A DNA stretch of 64,000 nucleotides, taken from Tissierellaceae bacterium. Its GTDB lineage: Bacteria > Bacillota > Clostridia > Tissierellales > Tissierellaceae. The position numbers were made by a program, and so were the translations under genes. Location: NCBI GenBank assembly GCA_023229175.1, contig JALNZV010000004.1:72949-136948 (forward strand). Direction: 5' to 3'. The notes beneath the pieces are model-generated. The model saw nothing but the letters and a program-made list of their open reading frames with translations. It was not told the DNA's origin and ran no database searches. Position 1 is the first letter of the stretch, and each line of letters starts with the position of its first letter. Below are positions 51,501-60,104 of this stretch, piece after piece.

Positions 51501-52771
51501 AAGATATAAATATTAATTCAGCTGAAATCAACAGGCTTGTAAAAGGATGTACAGGTATTAAAAGGACCTCTGGACAACACCCAGGTGGTGTAATGATAGT
51601 ACCAAAATACAAAGATATCTTAGATTTCACCCCAATTCAATATCCTGCTGATGACAAAAAATCTGGTGTAATTACGACTCATTTTGATTACAATGCAATA
51701 AGTGGAAGAATACTTAAGTTGGATATATTGGGACATGATGTACCTACAATAATACGGATGCTTGAAGATATAACGGGAGTGGATCCCACGAAAATTCCAT
51801 TGGACGATCAAAAGACCATGAAACTTTTTACCAGCTGTGCACCTTTGGGAATAAACGATAAAGAATTTGACTGTGAAGTTGGAACCCTCGGTATACCAGA
51901 GTTTGGAACTAAGTTTGTAAGGCAAATGCTGGTCGACACAAAACCAGAAAAGTTTTCTGATTTAGTTAGAATTAGTGGATTGTCTCATGGTACAGATGTA
52001 TGGCTTAATAATGCTCAAAATCTAGTGAAAGATGATGTTGCACCATTGGGTAAGGTTATATCTACTAGAGAGGATATTATGCTAAATCTAATAAATGCAG
52101 GTATGGATAAAAAGAAATCTTTTAAAATCATGGAAAAAGTTAGAAAGGGCAAGGGTCTCACTGACGAAGATGAAAAGGAAATGAGGTCATTGGGCATTCC
52201 CGAATGGTATATTGGTTCATGCAAAAAAATAAAATATATGTTTCCAAAAGCACATGCAGCAGCTTATGTTATGATGTCCTTCAGAATAGCTTATTTTAAA
52301 GTATATTATCCAGAGGCATTTTACACAACTTATTTCACCATAAAAGTGAATGATTTTGATGCAGAGCTCGTTATTAAAGGAAAAGACTTTATTATGGAAA
52401 AGATAAGAGAACTGGAAGGATTAGGGAATAATGCTACGGCAAAAGAAAAAAATCTTCTTACTGTTCTAGAAGTAGCTCTGGAAATGTATTTAAGAGGTTT
52501 TAAAATACAACGAGTTGATTTATACAGATCTGATAGCGATAAATTTATAATTGATGAAAATGGAATTTTACCTCCACTTAAAAGCTTAGAAGGACTAGGA
52601 GAAAATGTCGCAAGAAAAATCCTAGAGGAAAGAGAGTTATCTAAATTTATCTCTATTGAAGATTTAGTAAATAGGGGAAAAGTTAGTAAGCCAGTATTGG
52701 ATGTGTTAACAAATCACGGTTGTTTAAAAGAATTGCCTGCTAGCAATCAAATTTCAATTTTTAATATTTGA
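48515..52771 (+). CDS. polC: DNA polymerase III alpha subunit, PolC type
   Basis: Main replicative polymerase of Firmicutes, 1418 residues. An N-terminal domain is followed by an OB region (about 215-305), a PHP domain beginning ELHLHTQMSSMDG at about 321, and an inserted 3'-5' exonuclease (FVVFDIETTGL at about 405, HNASFDTGF, HRAVDDATATAEI). Then come the palm and fingers with PDIDLNF at about 943. A zinc-binding pair CPVCKYNEF...CPKCGAKL lies near 890-920. GGAGGT precedes ATG 48515. Length and domain order are normal for PolC. It follows ispG and is not interrupted. Confidence 0.98.
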   Translation: MTKEDLYLSRIIPKNLSNLTTEVDPTIKRVLINENELLMTIVLESNKLINKTYSEEILKFFSSKFPNFKPEIKVKYIIPGDKKDKLEFYKNNIIELILSNIQSSNSWIEELDWQFNDDSLVIFPPNNISLHLLENDNIQEKIKKKIFEELDLKIELIISKDKFRGKDDFLEIKEKEEKKIATEIVKSAEFIDNAKRDSNKYYTFGRVIRGNPISIREINLETGSCTIEGQVFQLDTMDIRNNKTLVTFHISDLTNSITVKVFLSEDQKSNFLKNVKENTYARISGDIVYDNYSKSIVLMLKSLRVADKNERLDSSKDKRVELHLHTQMSSMDGICSVKDLAARAKKWGHNALAITDHGVVQGFPDAMNIGKELDIKIIYGMEGYLINDKKQIITNYEENRDYSTFVVFDIETTGLSAINDKITEIGAIKIENGKIVDSFSQLINPERPIPDLITQITGITDDMVREMPTIDDVIFSFKEFIGEHVLVAHNASFDTGFIRENMKNNNLELKNPVLDTLELSRAVFPSLKSHKLNIVAKHLSVELINHHRAVDDATATAEILIKILDILGDNGINNFKQINGLNSNKNLAKEETYHVLILVKNLNGLKNLYKLVSESHLNYFYRKPRIPKSLLEANREGLIIGSACEAGELYRAIINNKSKNEIKEIVEFYDFLEIQPIGNNFHLVRNGKVRDEGQLREINKEIYNLGIKNNKLVVATGDVHFLEPEDEVFRRILMYGQKFADADQQPPLYFKTTDEMLDEFSYLGEKIAHEVVITNTNLINNMVDKIIPVPEGTYPPVIDGADQELREITYERAIEAYGSPLPEIVKERLDRELNSIIKNGYAVMYIIAQKLVWKSLEDGYLVGSRGSVGSSFVATMSGITEVNPLVPHYVCPVCKYNEFFDDGSVSSGSDLPDKDCPKCGAKLNKDGQDIPFEVFLGFEGDKEPDIDLNFAGEYQAIAHKYTEELFGKGYVFRAGTIGTIADKTAYGFVKKYFEEKDININSAEINRLVKGCTGIKRTSGQHPGGVMIVPKYKDILDFTPIQYPADDKKSGVITTHFDYNAISGRILKLDILGHDVPTIIRMLEDITGVDPTKIPLDDQKTMKLFTSCAPLGINDKEFDCEVGTLGIPEFGTKFVRQMLVDTKPEKFSDLVRISGLSHGTDVWLNNAQNLVKDDVAPLGKVISTREDIMLNLINAGMDKKKSFKIMEKVRKGKGLTDEDEKEMRSLGIPEWYIGSCKKIKYMFPKAHAAAYVMMSFRIAYFKVYYPEAFYTTYFTIKVNDFDAELVIKGKDFIMEKIRELEGLGNNATAKEKNLLTVLEVALEMYLRGFKIQRVDLYRSDSDKFIIDENGILPPLKSLEGLGENVARKILEERELSKFISIEDLVNRGKVSKPVLDVLTNHGCLKELPASNQISIFNI

Positions 52772-52795
52772 TTTTTGTTTAATTTGTGATATAAT
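52768..52795 (+). promoter_or_regulatory. Promoter for the rimP-nusA-infB operon
   Basis: TTGATT (52768-52773) and TATAAT (52790-52795) are 16 bases apart, with an extended -10 TGA before the box. The -35 overlaps the polC stop. Transcription should begin near 52802. It precedes, not follows, the hairpin at 52824-52857. Confidence 0.65.
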
Positions 52796-52823
52796 TGTTT
52801 TGACAAATAATTAATTTTTCCGA

Positions 52824-52857
52824 AAGAGTGGGTTGCCCCACTCTTGATTTTTTATTT
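52824..52857 (+). terminator. Leader terminator upstream of rimP
   Basis: AAGAGTGGG (52824-52832) pairs with CCCACTCTT (52837-52845) around a 4-base loop and is followed by GATTTTTTATTT. Because the promoter lies before it, every message from that promoter must pass this terminator to reach rimP and nusA, so it may be an attenuator. NusA-dependent autoregulation through a leader terminator has been described for the B. subtilis operon; applying that here is inference. It may also terminate polC. Confidence 0.65.
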
Positions 52858-52899
52858 GAATAGAGGATTCTGGGAATAATAAACATGGAGGTGAATAAA

Positions 52900-53364
52900 T
52901 TGAACAAAAAAGGGATAATTAGCATTGTTAGTGAGTTTGCCGAGCCAATAGCAAGTACCTTAGGATTTGATTTGGTTGATATTGAATACATAAAAGAAAA
53001 GACAAATTATTTTTTAAGAATCTACATTGATAAGCCTGGTGGCGTAAGCCTCGATGATTGTCAAGAAATGAGCCAAAGGGTAGGAGATGTTTTGGATAAA
53101 GAAGATCCTATTTCAACACCTTATTTTTTAGAAGTTTCTTCACCTGGTTTAGATAGGCCTCTAAAAAATGATAAGGATTTGAAAAGAAATTTGGGGAAAG
53201 AAATAGAAGTTAAGTTGTATAAACAATTGAATAATCAAAAACAACTAATAGGTATATTAGAAGGATTTGAAAAAGATTATATTACAATAAGAAAAGAAAA
53301 CAATGATTTTGTAAAAATTGAAAGGGAATTAATCGCTTTAATCAAATTAGTGATAAAATTTTAA
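52900..53364 (+). CDS. rimP: Ribosome maturation factor RimP
   Basis: Factor needed for assembly of the 30S subunit. 154 residues with ASTLGFDLVDIEYIKEKTNYFLRIYIDKPGGVSLDDCQEMSQRVGDVLD and PYFLEVSSPGLDRPLKNDKDLKRNLGKEIEVKLY, the N-terminal domain and the SH3-like C-terminal domain. TTG 52900 is used because GGAGGTGA lies eight bases upstream; ATG 52885 overlaps that site. It is the first gene of the nusA operon. Confidence 0.96.
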   Translation: MNKKGIISIVSEFAEPIASTLGFDLVDIEYIKEKTNYFLRIYIDKPGGVSLDDCQEMSQRVGDVLDKEDPISTPYFLEVSSPGLDRPLKNDKDLKRNLGKEIEVKLYKQLNNQKQLIGILEGFEKDYITIRKENNDFVKIERELIALIKLVIKF

Positions 53365-53377
53365 GGAGGTTTAGTTA

Positions 53378-54427
53378 ATGAATGGAGATTTTATAAATGC
53401 TCTTCTCGAAATAGAAAAGGACAGGGGCATTTCAAAGGAAATAATATTTGATGCCTTGGAATCGGCACTTATCTCCAGTTATAAAAAGAATTTTGGTGCA
53501 TCACAAAATGCTGAGATAGAAATTGATAAAGAGACAGGTAAAGTAAAGGTGTTAGCATTAAAAGAAGTAGTGGAAGCCATAGAAAATGAATATTTGGAAA
53601 TAGATTTGTATGATGCAAAACAAATAGATAGTAAATACGAGATAGGAGATATAGTAAAGATTGAAATAACGCCTAGGGATTTTGGAAGAATTGCCGCTCA
53701 AACAGCGAAACAAGTTGTTATGCAAAGGATAAGAGATGCAGAAAGAGATGTAATTTTTGATGAATTTATAAATAGAGAAAATGAAATAATTACTGGGATG
53801 GTTCAAAGAATAAGTAAAAACAATGTTTTTATTGATTTAGGTAAAACTGAAGGTGTATTGCCACCGTCTGAACAAATTGAATTTGAAGAATATAACCAGG
53901 GAGATAGATTGAAATTACTAATTTTAGAAGTTAAAAAAACGACCAAAGGGCCGCAGATTGTACTGTCTAGGTCGCATCCAAACTTAGTGAAAAGATTATT
54001 TGAATTAGAGGTCCCTGAAATAAATGATGGAATTGTCGAGATATTTTCAATTTCTCGTGAAGCTGGCTCTAGGACGAAAATTGCAGTTTTTTCCAAGGAC
54101 CCAAATGTAGATCCATTGGGTGCATGTGTTGGTTCCAAAGGTAGTAGGGTAAAAGTAATTGTAGGGGAATTAAAAGGAGAAAAAATTGATATTGTAATTT
54201 GGAGTAAAGATATTGAAGAATTTATAGCCAATAGCCTTAGTCCCTCTAAAGTAGTCAAAGTAATTGCCAATAAAGACGAGAAATCTGCCATTGTAATTGT
54301 GCCGGATTATCAGTTGTCTCTTGCCATAGGCAAAGAAGGTCAAAATGCTAGATTAGCTGCTAGATTAACAAACTGGAAAATAGATATTAAGTCAGAAACA
54401 CAATATACTGAACAATTTGAGGAGTGA
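53378..54427 (+). CDS. nusA: Transcription termination/antitermination factor NusA
   Basis: RNA-polymerase-binding factor for pausing, termination and antitermination. The N-terminal domain (about 1-125) is followed by an S1 domain (about 133-200; GMVQRISKNNVFIDLGKTEGVLPPSEQ) and two KH domains (PNVDPLGACVGSKGSRVKVIVGEL; DYQLSLAIGKEGQNARLAARLTNWKIDIK). Length is 349, without the acidic repeats of the enteric form. AAGGAGG precedes the start. The stop overlaps the region ahead of ylxR. Confidence 0.98.
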   Translation: MNGDFINALLEIEKDRGISKEIIFDALESALISSYKKNFGASQNAEIEIDKETGKVKVLALKEVVEAIENEYLEIDLYDAKQIDSKYEIGDIVKIEITPRDFGRIAAQTAKQVVMQRIRDAERDVIFDEFINRENEIITGMVQRISKNNVFIDLGKTEGVLPPSEQIEFEEYNQGDRLKLLILEVKKTTKGPQIVLSRSHPNLVKRLFELEVPEINDGIVEIFSISREAGSRTKIAVFSKDPNVDPLGACVGSKGSRVKVIVGELKGEKIDIVIWSKDIEEFIANSLSPSKVVKVIANKDEKSAIVIVPDYQLSLAIGKEGQNARLAARLTNWKIDIKSETQYTEQFEE

Positions 54428-54431
54428 TTGT

Positions 54432-54707
54432 ATGAAAATAAAAAAAGTTCCTCTTAGAAAATGTATTGGTTGCGGCGAAAACAAACCAAAAAAAGAATTA
54501 ATAAGAATTGTGAAAAATGTGGATAGAGGCATTATAATAGATTTGACAGGTAAGGTAAATGGACGAGGTGCATATATTTGCTCAAATATCAATTGCCTAG
54601 AAAAAGCACAAAGGAGCAAAAGCTTATCAAGGGCTTTAGAAGGAGAAATACCTGAGGATATATACAACAATTTAAAAGAGGTAATTCGAAGCCAAAAGAA
54701 TCAATGA
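54432..54707 (+). CDS. rnpM: YlxR/RnpM family RNA-binding protein
   Basis: Protein of 91 residues (DUF448), known in B. subtilis as YlxR and recently as an RNase P modulator. VPLRKCIGCGENKPKKELIRIVKN gives the CxxC and basic patch; GRGAYICSNINCLEKAQRSKSLSRAL is the second conserved stretch. ATG 54432 is chosen because GAGGAG precedes it. The neighbouring ylxQ gene (an L7Ae-type protein) usually found before infB is missing; infB begins 33 bases later. Confidence 0.93.
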   Translation: MKIKKVPLRKCIGCGENKPKKELIRIVKNVDRGIIIDLTGKVNGRGAYICSNINCLEKAQRSKSLSRALEGEIPEDIYNNLKEVIRSQKNQ

Positions 54708-54740
54708 TATCACCTTAAAACAAAATAGGGGGTATAGAAT

Positions 54741-56855
54741 ATGAAAAAGATTAGGATTTATGAATTAGCTAGAGAGTTAAATACAAGTAGCAAAGATTTG
54801 ATAAATAAATTAGTAAATCTAGGTATAGATGTAAATAGTCATATGAGTACACTAAGCAATGAAGATGCGAACCTAGTAAAATCTATATTGCTTGACAAGG
54901 ATGAAAAAGAAACTAAGCCAGAAATCAGTAAGGATGAATCCAAAAAAGTTTCCATTGATAAAGCTGACAAATCTGCTCAAAAAACTGAGCCTGCCAAAAA
55001 GAAAAGACATACTAATAAAAGGCAGGGAAAAAAGAAAGGTAAAAAATCAGAACATGCAAAGAATAATAAGGAAATTAATAAAGAAAGGGATGAGGATATA
55101 ATAGAAATAGGAGAAAACATAATAGTTAAGGAACTTGCAGATGCAATTTCTGTAAGTCCATCGCAAGTAATTTCAAAATTGATAAATCTGGGAGTTATGG
55201 TCAATCAAAACCAATCTATAGATTCTGATATTGCAATTATTGTGGCTGAAGAATTTGGCGTTGAAATAAAGGTAAACAAGGAATTGAAAGACTCAACAGA
55301 TGCAACTGATGATATAATTAATTTAGATTTTGAAGATGATCCGAAAGATTTAAGAAATAGAGCACCTATAGTCACTGTAATGGGTCATGTGGATCATGGC
55401 AAGACATCGTTGCTGGATGCAATTAAGAAGACCAGTGTAACAAAATCAGAAGCTGGAGGCATAACTCAACATATAGGAGCCTATTCTGTAAATGTAAACA
55501 ATAAAAAAATCTGTTTTCTTGATACCCCAGGTCATGAAGCCTTTACATCTATGAGGGCTAGGGGAGCACAGGTTACAGATATTGCAATATTAGTTGTCGC
55601 TGCAGATGACGGCGTAATGCCTCAAACTATTGAGGCCATAAACCACTCTAAAGCAGCTAATGTTCCGATTATAATCGCCATAAATAAAATAGATAAGCCG
55701 ACTGCAAATATCGATAGAATAAAACAAGATTTAGTTGAAAACTCCCTTGTACCAGAAGATTGGGGCGGAGACACTATAACAGTGCCTGTTTCTGCAAAAA
55801 ATGGTGAGGGAATAGAGGAACTGTTGGAAATGATTTTATTGGTAGCTGAAATTCAAGAATTAAAAGCCAATCCGAATAGAAATGCTGTAGGCACAATTGT
55901 AGAAGCACAATTAGATAAGGGAAAAGGCCCAATGGCGACCGTATTAGTACAAAAAGGTACCTTGGAAATTGGCGATATGGTAACTTCTGGCTCTTCATTT
56001 GGAAGAGTTAGAGCAATGTTTGACGACAAAGGCAAAAGAGTAAAAAAAGCTGGTCCATCCACGCCGGTTGTTATTTTAGGGCTTTCAAAAGTTCCTAATG
56101 CAGGGGATTTATTATATGGTATTGACGATGAGAAGACAGCTAGGTCATTGGCAGAGAGAAATCAGGAAATCACTAGAGAGCAACAAATGAAATCAGACCA
56201 GAAGGTTTCATTAGATGACCTATTTGAAAGAATAAAGTTAGGAGAAATCAAAGATTTAAATATCATAATTAAAGGCGATGTCAGAGGATCAATTGAGGCA
56301 CTAAAGCAATCTTTGGAAAAGCTAGATACGGAGGAAGTAAAGACCAACATAATTCATGGTGGCGTAGGTGGAATTACTGAATCTGATATTTTGCTTGCAT
56401 CTGCATCTAATGCCATTGTTGTAGGATTTAACGTAAGGCCCAATTTAAATGCCATGGAGCTATCTAAAAGGGAAAAGGTGGATGTTAGAACGTACAGGGT
56501 AATATACGAAGCGATTGAAGATATACAATCCGCTATAAAGGGTATGCATACCCCAACGATTGTAGAAGAAATTATAGGTAGGGCTGAGGTTAGGGCTACA
56601 TTTAGATTGCCTAATGGAAACTCTATTGCGGGCATTTACGTGATTAATGGAAAAATAACCAGGAATTCAAAAATCAGATTATTGAGAAATGATATAGTAG
56701 TATTTGAAGGAAACGTAAATTCTCTTAAAAGATTTAAGGACGATGCGAGAGAAGTATTGTCAGGATTTGAAGCTGGGCTAGGTATAGAAAATTATAATGA
56801 TGTAAAAGAAGGAGACTTATTGGAAGCTTTTATATTAAAAGAGGTACAGCAGTGA
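54741..56855 (+). CDS. infB: Translation initiation factor IF-2
   Basis: GTPase that brings initiator tRNA to the ribosome. 704 residues. Two N-terminal IF2-N modules (IRIYELARELNTSSKDLINKLVNLGI near 3, and VKELADAISVSPSQVISKLINLGV near 130) flank a lysine-rich linker (about 75-115). The GTPase has G1 GHVDHGKTSLLD at 215-226, G3 DTPGHEAF and G4 NKID, and the C-terminal domains end in LGIENYNDVKEGDLLEAFI. AGGGGGT precedes the ATG. ylxQ and ylxP, its usual neighbours, are absent. Confidence 0.98.
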   Translation: MKKIRIYELARELNTSSKDLINKLVNLGIDVNSHMSTLSNEDANLVKSILLDKDEKETKPEISKDESKKVSIDKADKSAQKTEPAKKKRHTNKRQGKKKGKKSEHAKNNKEINKERDEDIIEIGENIIVKELADAISVSPSQVISKLINLGVMVNQNQSIDSDIAIIVAEEFGVEIKVNKELKDSTDATDDIINLDFEDDPKDLRNRAPIVTVMGHVDHGKTSLLDAIKKTSVTKSEAGGITQHIGAYSVNVNNKKICFLDTPGHEAFTSMRARGAQVTDIAILVVAADDGVMPQTIEAINHSKAANVPIIIAINKIDKPTANIDRIKQDLVENSLVPEDWGGDTITVPVSAKNGEGIEELLEMILLVAEIQELKANPNRNAVGTIVEAQLDKGKGPMATVLVQKGTLEIGDMVTSGSSFGRVRAMFDDKGKRVKKAGPSTPVVILGLSKVPNAGDLLYGIDDEKTARSLAERNQEITREQQMKSDQKVSLDDLFERIKLGEIKDLNIIIKGDVRGSIEALKQSLEKLDTEEVKTNIIHGGVGGITESDILLASASNAIVVGFNVRPNLNAMELSKREKVDVRTYRVIYEAIEDIQSAIKGMHTPTIVEEIIGRAEVRATFRLPNGNSIAGIYVINGKITRNSKIRLLRNDIVVFEGNVNSLKRFKDDAREVLSGFEAGLGIENYNDVKEGDLLEAFILKEVQQ

Positions 56856-56903
56856 TTTAAGCAGTCCAATAAAGATATTTATGATTTAGAATAGAGGTGA
56901 CAT

Positions 56904-57272
56904 ATGAACAGCAAAAGATTATTTAGAATTTCAGAAGAGGTTAAAAAAATTGTATCAGAATTAATTATCAATGGGATAAAGGACCCTAGAATTAGCAATA
57001 TGACTTCTATTACAGCTGTAGAAGTAACTAGGGATTTAAGCTTTGCAAAGATCTACGTTTCCGTTCTTGGAAATGAAAAAGAAAAAGAAGATACTTTAGA
57101 AGGATTACAAAGTGCTAAAGGATTCATCAGAAAAGAAATAGGAAATAAAATTGACATAAGATATGTACCCGAACCAATATTTTATTTAGATGAATCTATT
57201 GAACAAGGTATTTACATGTCTAAGCTAATAGATGATGTGAATAAAAAGACAAGGGGTAATGGTGAAAACTAA
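56904..57272 (+). CDS. rbfA: Ribosome-binding factor A
   Basis: Small KH-type factor of 122 residues for 30S maturation and cold adaptation. RLFRISEEVKKIVSELIINGIKDPRISNMTSITAVEVTRDLSFAKIYVSV and LEGLQSAKGFIRKEIGNKIDIRYVPEPIFYLDESIEQGIYMSKLI are the family core. AGAGGTGA precedes the start. Its end overlaps the start region of nrnA by 14 bases. Confidence 0.96.
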   Translation: MNSKRLFRISEEVKKIVSELIINGIKDPRISNMTSITAVEVTRDLSFAKIYVSVLGNEKEKEDTLEGLQSAKGFIRKEIGNKIDIRYVPEPIFYLDESIEQGIYMSKLIDDVNKKTRGNGEN

Positions 57273-58245
57273 AATGACTGAAGCAATAGAAAAACAAATA
57301 AATCTGGCAATAGAACAAATGCTAAATAGCAAAAATATTTATATAGTTTCCCATGTGCAGCCAGACGGGGATAATTTAGGCTCAATATTGTCATTGGGTC
57401 AGGCCTTAAAAAGTAAGAATCTTGATGTATTTATGCTGAAAAGCGACGAGATACCTAATGATTTTATGTTTTTACCGGGTATAGAATATATGATGGACTA
57501 CGATGGCCTTGGCTATGTAGACGTACTGATAGTCCTTGATTCAGGCGACGAAAATAGAATAGGAAAAAATAAAGAGATACTGGGAAAAGCCAATTTAGTT
57601 ATAAACATTGATCATCATATAAGCAATACGTATTTTGGCGATATAAATATTGTGGATAAGGATGCCAGCTCCACCGGTGAACTAGTATTTGAAATAATAA
57701 AATCAATGGGTATTGAAATAAGTAAAGAAATTGGCACATGTTTATATACAGCAATAAGTTCAGATACTGGAAGCTTTATGTATGACAATACCAGTGCTAG
57801 AACCCATGAAATTGCTGCAGAACTATTGAAGAGCAATATAGATAAAAGTTATATAAATATAAATTTGTATCAAAATAGAAGTTTGGAGAGAACTAAACTA
57901 TTTATTACAGCCTTAAATTCATTAGAATTATATTATAATGATAAGGTAGCAATAGTTGCAATAACACAAGAGCTATTGGAAAAATCTAATGCCACAATGG
58001 AGGATACAGAGGGAATTGTATCGTTTTTAAGAGAAATTTCTCCTGTTGAAGTGGCAATAATCTTAAAGGAATTTCATGGAGAGAATATTAAAGTAAGCAT
58101 GAGAAGCAAAAAATATGTGGATGTTGCAAAGATCAGCTCATATTTCAGTGGCGGTGGCCATGTGAGAGCTGCAGGTTTTACAGTGAATTCGACAGTTGGG
58201 AAAATAAAAGCATCATTATTAGAGCAACTAAAAGATTATATTTAG
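57259..58245 (+). CDS. nrnA: DHH/DHHA1 phosphoesterase NrnA
   Basis: Oligoribonuclease/pAp phosphatase that removes nanoRNAs and can recycle pAp. 328 residues. Metal motifs are SHVQPDGDNLGS (about 38), VLDSGDENR, the DHH motif NIDHHISN, DASSTGELVFE and SSDTGSFMYDNTSARTH; the DHHA1 domain ends with FSGGGHVRAAGFTV. Possible starts are ATG 57259, GTG 57262 and ATG 57274; the binding site AAGGGG does not decide between them. It stands between rbfA and truB, as in many Firmicutes. Confidence 0.95.
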   Translation: MVKTKMTEAIEKQINLAIEQMLNSKNIYIVSHVQPDGDNLGSILSLGQALKSKNLDVFMLKSDEIPNDFMFLPGIEYMMDYDGLGYVDVLIVLDSGDENRIGKNKEILGKANLVINIDHHISNTYFGDINIVDKDASSTGELVFEIIKSMGIEISKEIGTCLYTAISSDTGSFMYDNTSARTHEIAAELLKSNIDKSYININLYQNRSLERTKLFITALNSLELYYNDKVAIVAITQELLEKSNATMEDTEGIVSFLREISPVEVAIILKEFHGENIKVSMRSKKYVDVAKISSYFSGGGHVRAAGFTVNSTVGKIKASLLEQLKDYI

Positions 58246-58254
58246 GTGATTGTA

Positions 58255-59145
58255 ATGGATGGGGTAATAAATATATTTAAAACTAAGGGAATGACTTCTC
58301 ATGATGTTGTAAGCTTTTTGCGTAAAAAGTTGAAAATCAAGAAAATTGGACACGCAGGCACTTTAGACCCTAATGCCTCAGGTGTTTTGCCATTATGTAT
58401 TGGTAAGGGAACCAAAATAGCTGAATATTTGCTAGATTTAGACAAAGAATATATAAGCGAACTAACTTTAGGATTAAGAACCGATACTCAAGATATAGAT
58501 GGCAAGGTTATTTCTACGTCGCATAAAATTGTAAATAGAGAAGAGATTAGGAGGGTAATGTCCAACTACAGTGGAGAACTTCAACAGGTACCCCCTATGT
58601 ACTCTGCCCTAAAATATAAGGGCAAAAAATTATATGAACTGGCTCGTGAAGGCAAGGTTATTTCCAGAGAGGCAAGAAACATTACAATATTTAGTCAAGA
58701 AATTATAGATATTGTCGATTGTAAATCAATTTTATTCTATACAAAATGTTCAAAAGGGACCTATATTCGTACTTTATGTGACGATATTGGGGAAGAACTG
58801 GGTACATATGGATATATGTCATTCTTAATGAGAACAGGAGTTGGAGATTTCAAAATTGAAAATTCTTATGGTGTCGATTACTTAAAAGACTTAACCATAG
58901 ATGAGATAAGCAATATTTTAATACCAGTAGATAAGGCAATAAAACACATTCCACATTTGGATGTAGATAAGATGTTTTATAAAAAGTTAATTAACGGTAA
59001 CTCCATACAAGTTAGCCGGCCCAATGATATGATTGAAAATAGGAATTTAAGAGTCTATTGCGGTGGAGACTTTATAGGGATTGGAAAGATAAATAAACAG
59101 GGTTCAGATTATATTTTAAAGATGGACAAAGTTTTAATGATATAG
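58255..59145 (+). CDS. truB: tRNA pseudouridine-55 synthase TruB
   Basis: Enzyme that makes pseudouridine 55 in the T loop of tRNAs. Catalytic Asp38 is in IGHAGTLDPNASGVLPLCIGKGTK. Also visible are YISELTLGLRTDTQDIDG, PPMYSALKYKGKKLYELAREG and CSKGTYIRTLCDDIGEELGTYGYM. Length is 296. ATG 58255 is used because AGGTGAT precedes it at the right distance; GTG 58246 lies within that site. It adjoins ribF. Confidence 0.97.
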   Translation: MDGVINIFKTKGMTSHDVVSFLRKKLKIKKIGHAGTLDPNASGVLPLCIGKGTKIAEYLLDLDKEYISELTLGLRTDTQDIDGKVISTSHKIVNREEIRRVMSNYSGELQQVPPMYSALKYKGKKLYELAREGKVISREARNITIFSQEIIDIVDCKSILFYTKCSKGTYIRTLCDDIGEELGTYGYMSFLMRTGVGDFKIENSYGVDYLKDLTIDEISNILIPVDKAIKHIPHLDVDKMFYKKLINGNSIQVSRPNDMIENRNLRVYCGGDFIGIGKINKQGSDYILKMDKVLMI

Positions 59146-59154
59146 GTGATAAAA

Positions 59155-60069
59155 ATGGAAATTATTGATATAACTAATTATGAGGAAACAAGGTTTGGAA
59201 CAGCTATAGCCTTAGGAAATTTTGATGGTTTGCATTTGGGACATCAAAAACTCATAAAGAAAATGATACAAAGATCTAAGGAAAAACAAATAAAACCTTC
59301 CTTATTATTATTTAAGGGACATACGAAAACAACTATAAATAAAGAAAAACCAAAGATGATAACTAATAATCAACAGAAATTTCAAATAGCTAAGGATATG
59401 GGAATAGAAATCGTATATCTATTGGATTTTAATGAGGATATTATGAAATTAACAGGAGAGGAATTCGTTAGGGATATTATACTTAAAAAGATAAATGGAA
59501 GACTCCTAGTAGTTGGTTTTGATTATAGATTTGGTTACAAGGCATCAGGAGACACAAAACACCTCAAGGAATTGGGCAAAAAATTTGATATTAATGTAGA
59601 AGTAGTAGAACCGGTCATAGTAGATGGAAATATAGTTAGCAGTTCATATATTAGAGATTTTATATCTCTTGGAAAGATTCAAGAAGTGAAAAAAACTTTA
59701 GGGAGGCCATATTCAATTATTGGGAAGGTCATAGCTGGAAATAACAGAGGCAATAAACTAGGCTTCCCTACTGCAAATATAGAGCTCCTTGACGGCTTTA
59801 TTATACCTAAAACAGGCGTATATTATACAAATACAATTGTAAATAATGAAAAATTTGCCTCTGCCACTAATATAGGTTTCAACCCAACTTTTCATGGCGA
59901 TAAATTAAAAATTGAAACGTATATCTTGGATTTTAATGAAGATATTTATGGAAAAATTATAAATATTGAGTTTCTAGACTTCTTAAGAGACGATATTAAA
60001 TTTAATAGTTCCCAGGAGTTGATAAAACAAATGGAACAAGACATAGAAAACATCAAAAAAAGATATTAA
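59155..60069 (+). CDS. ribF: Bifunctional riboflavin kinase/FAD synthetase
   Basis: Converts riboflavin to FMN and FMN to FAD. The N-terminal FAD synthetase domain shows TAIALGNFDGLHLGHQKLIKKM near residue 15 and VVGFDYRFGYKASGD; SSSYIRDFISLG closes it. The C-terminal kinase domain has GKVIAGNNRGNKLGFPTANIEL and GVYYTN. Length is 304. ATG 59155 is preceded by AGGTGAT. It is the last gene of the rimP operon, since rpsO has its own promoter. Confidence 0.96.
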   Translation: MEIIDITNYEETRFGTAIALGNFDGLHLGHQKLIKKMIQRSKEKQIKPSLLLFKGHTKTTINKEKPKMITNNQQKFQIAKDMGIEIVYLLDFNEDIMKLTGEEFVRDIILKKINGRLLVVGFDYRFGYKASGDTKHLKELGKKFDINVEVVEPVIVDGNIVSSSYIRDFISLGKIQEVKKTLGRPYSIIGKVIAGNNRGNKLGFPTANIELLDGFIIPKTGVYYTNTIVNNEKFASATNIGFNPTFHGDKLKIETYILDFNEDIYGKIINIEFLDFLRDDIKFNSSQELIKQMEQDIENIKKRY

Positions 60070-60071
60070 TA

Positions 60072-60098
60072 TTTACATTTTTTCTCTACTGTGATAAT
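60072..60098 (+). promoter_or_regulatory. Promoter for rpsO
   Basis: TTTACA (60072-60077) and an extended -10, TGTGATAAT ending at 60098, are spaced 15 bases apart. The predicted transcription start near 60105 coincides with the first paired base of the leader structure, which supports the assignment. The 15-base spacing is short, but the TGn extension compensates. Confidence 0.5.
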
Positions 60099-60104
60099 AT
60101 ATAA

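Noticed and set aside
54892..55101. Plus-strand open frame rich in lysine and arginine
   Set aside because: Out-of-frame reading of the lysine-rich linker of infB; no own ribosome binding site.
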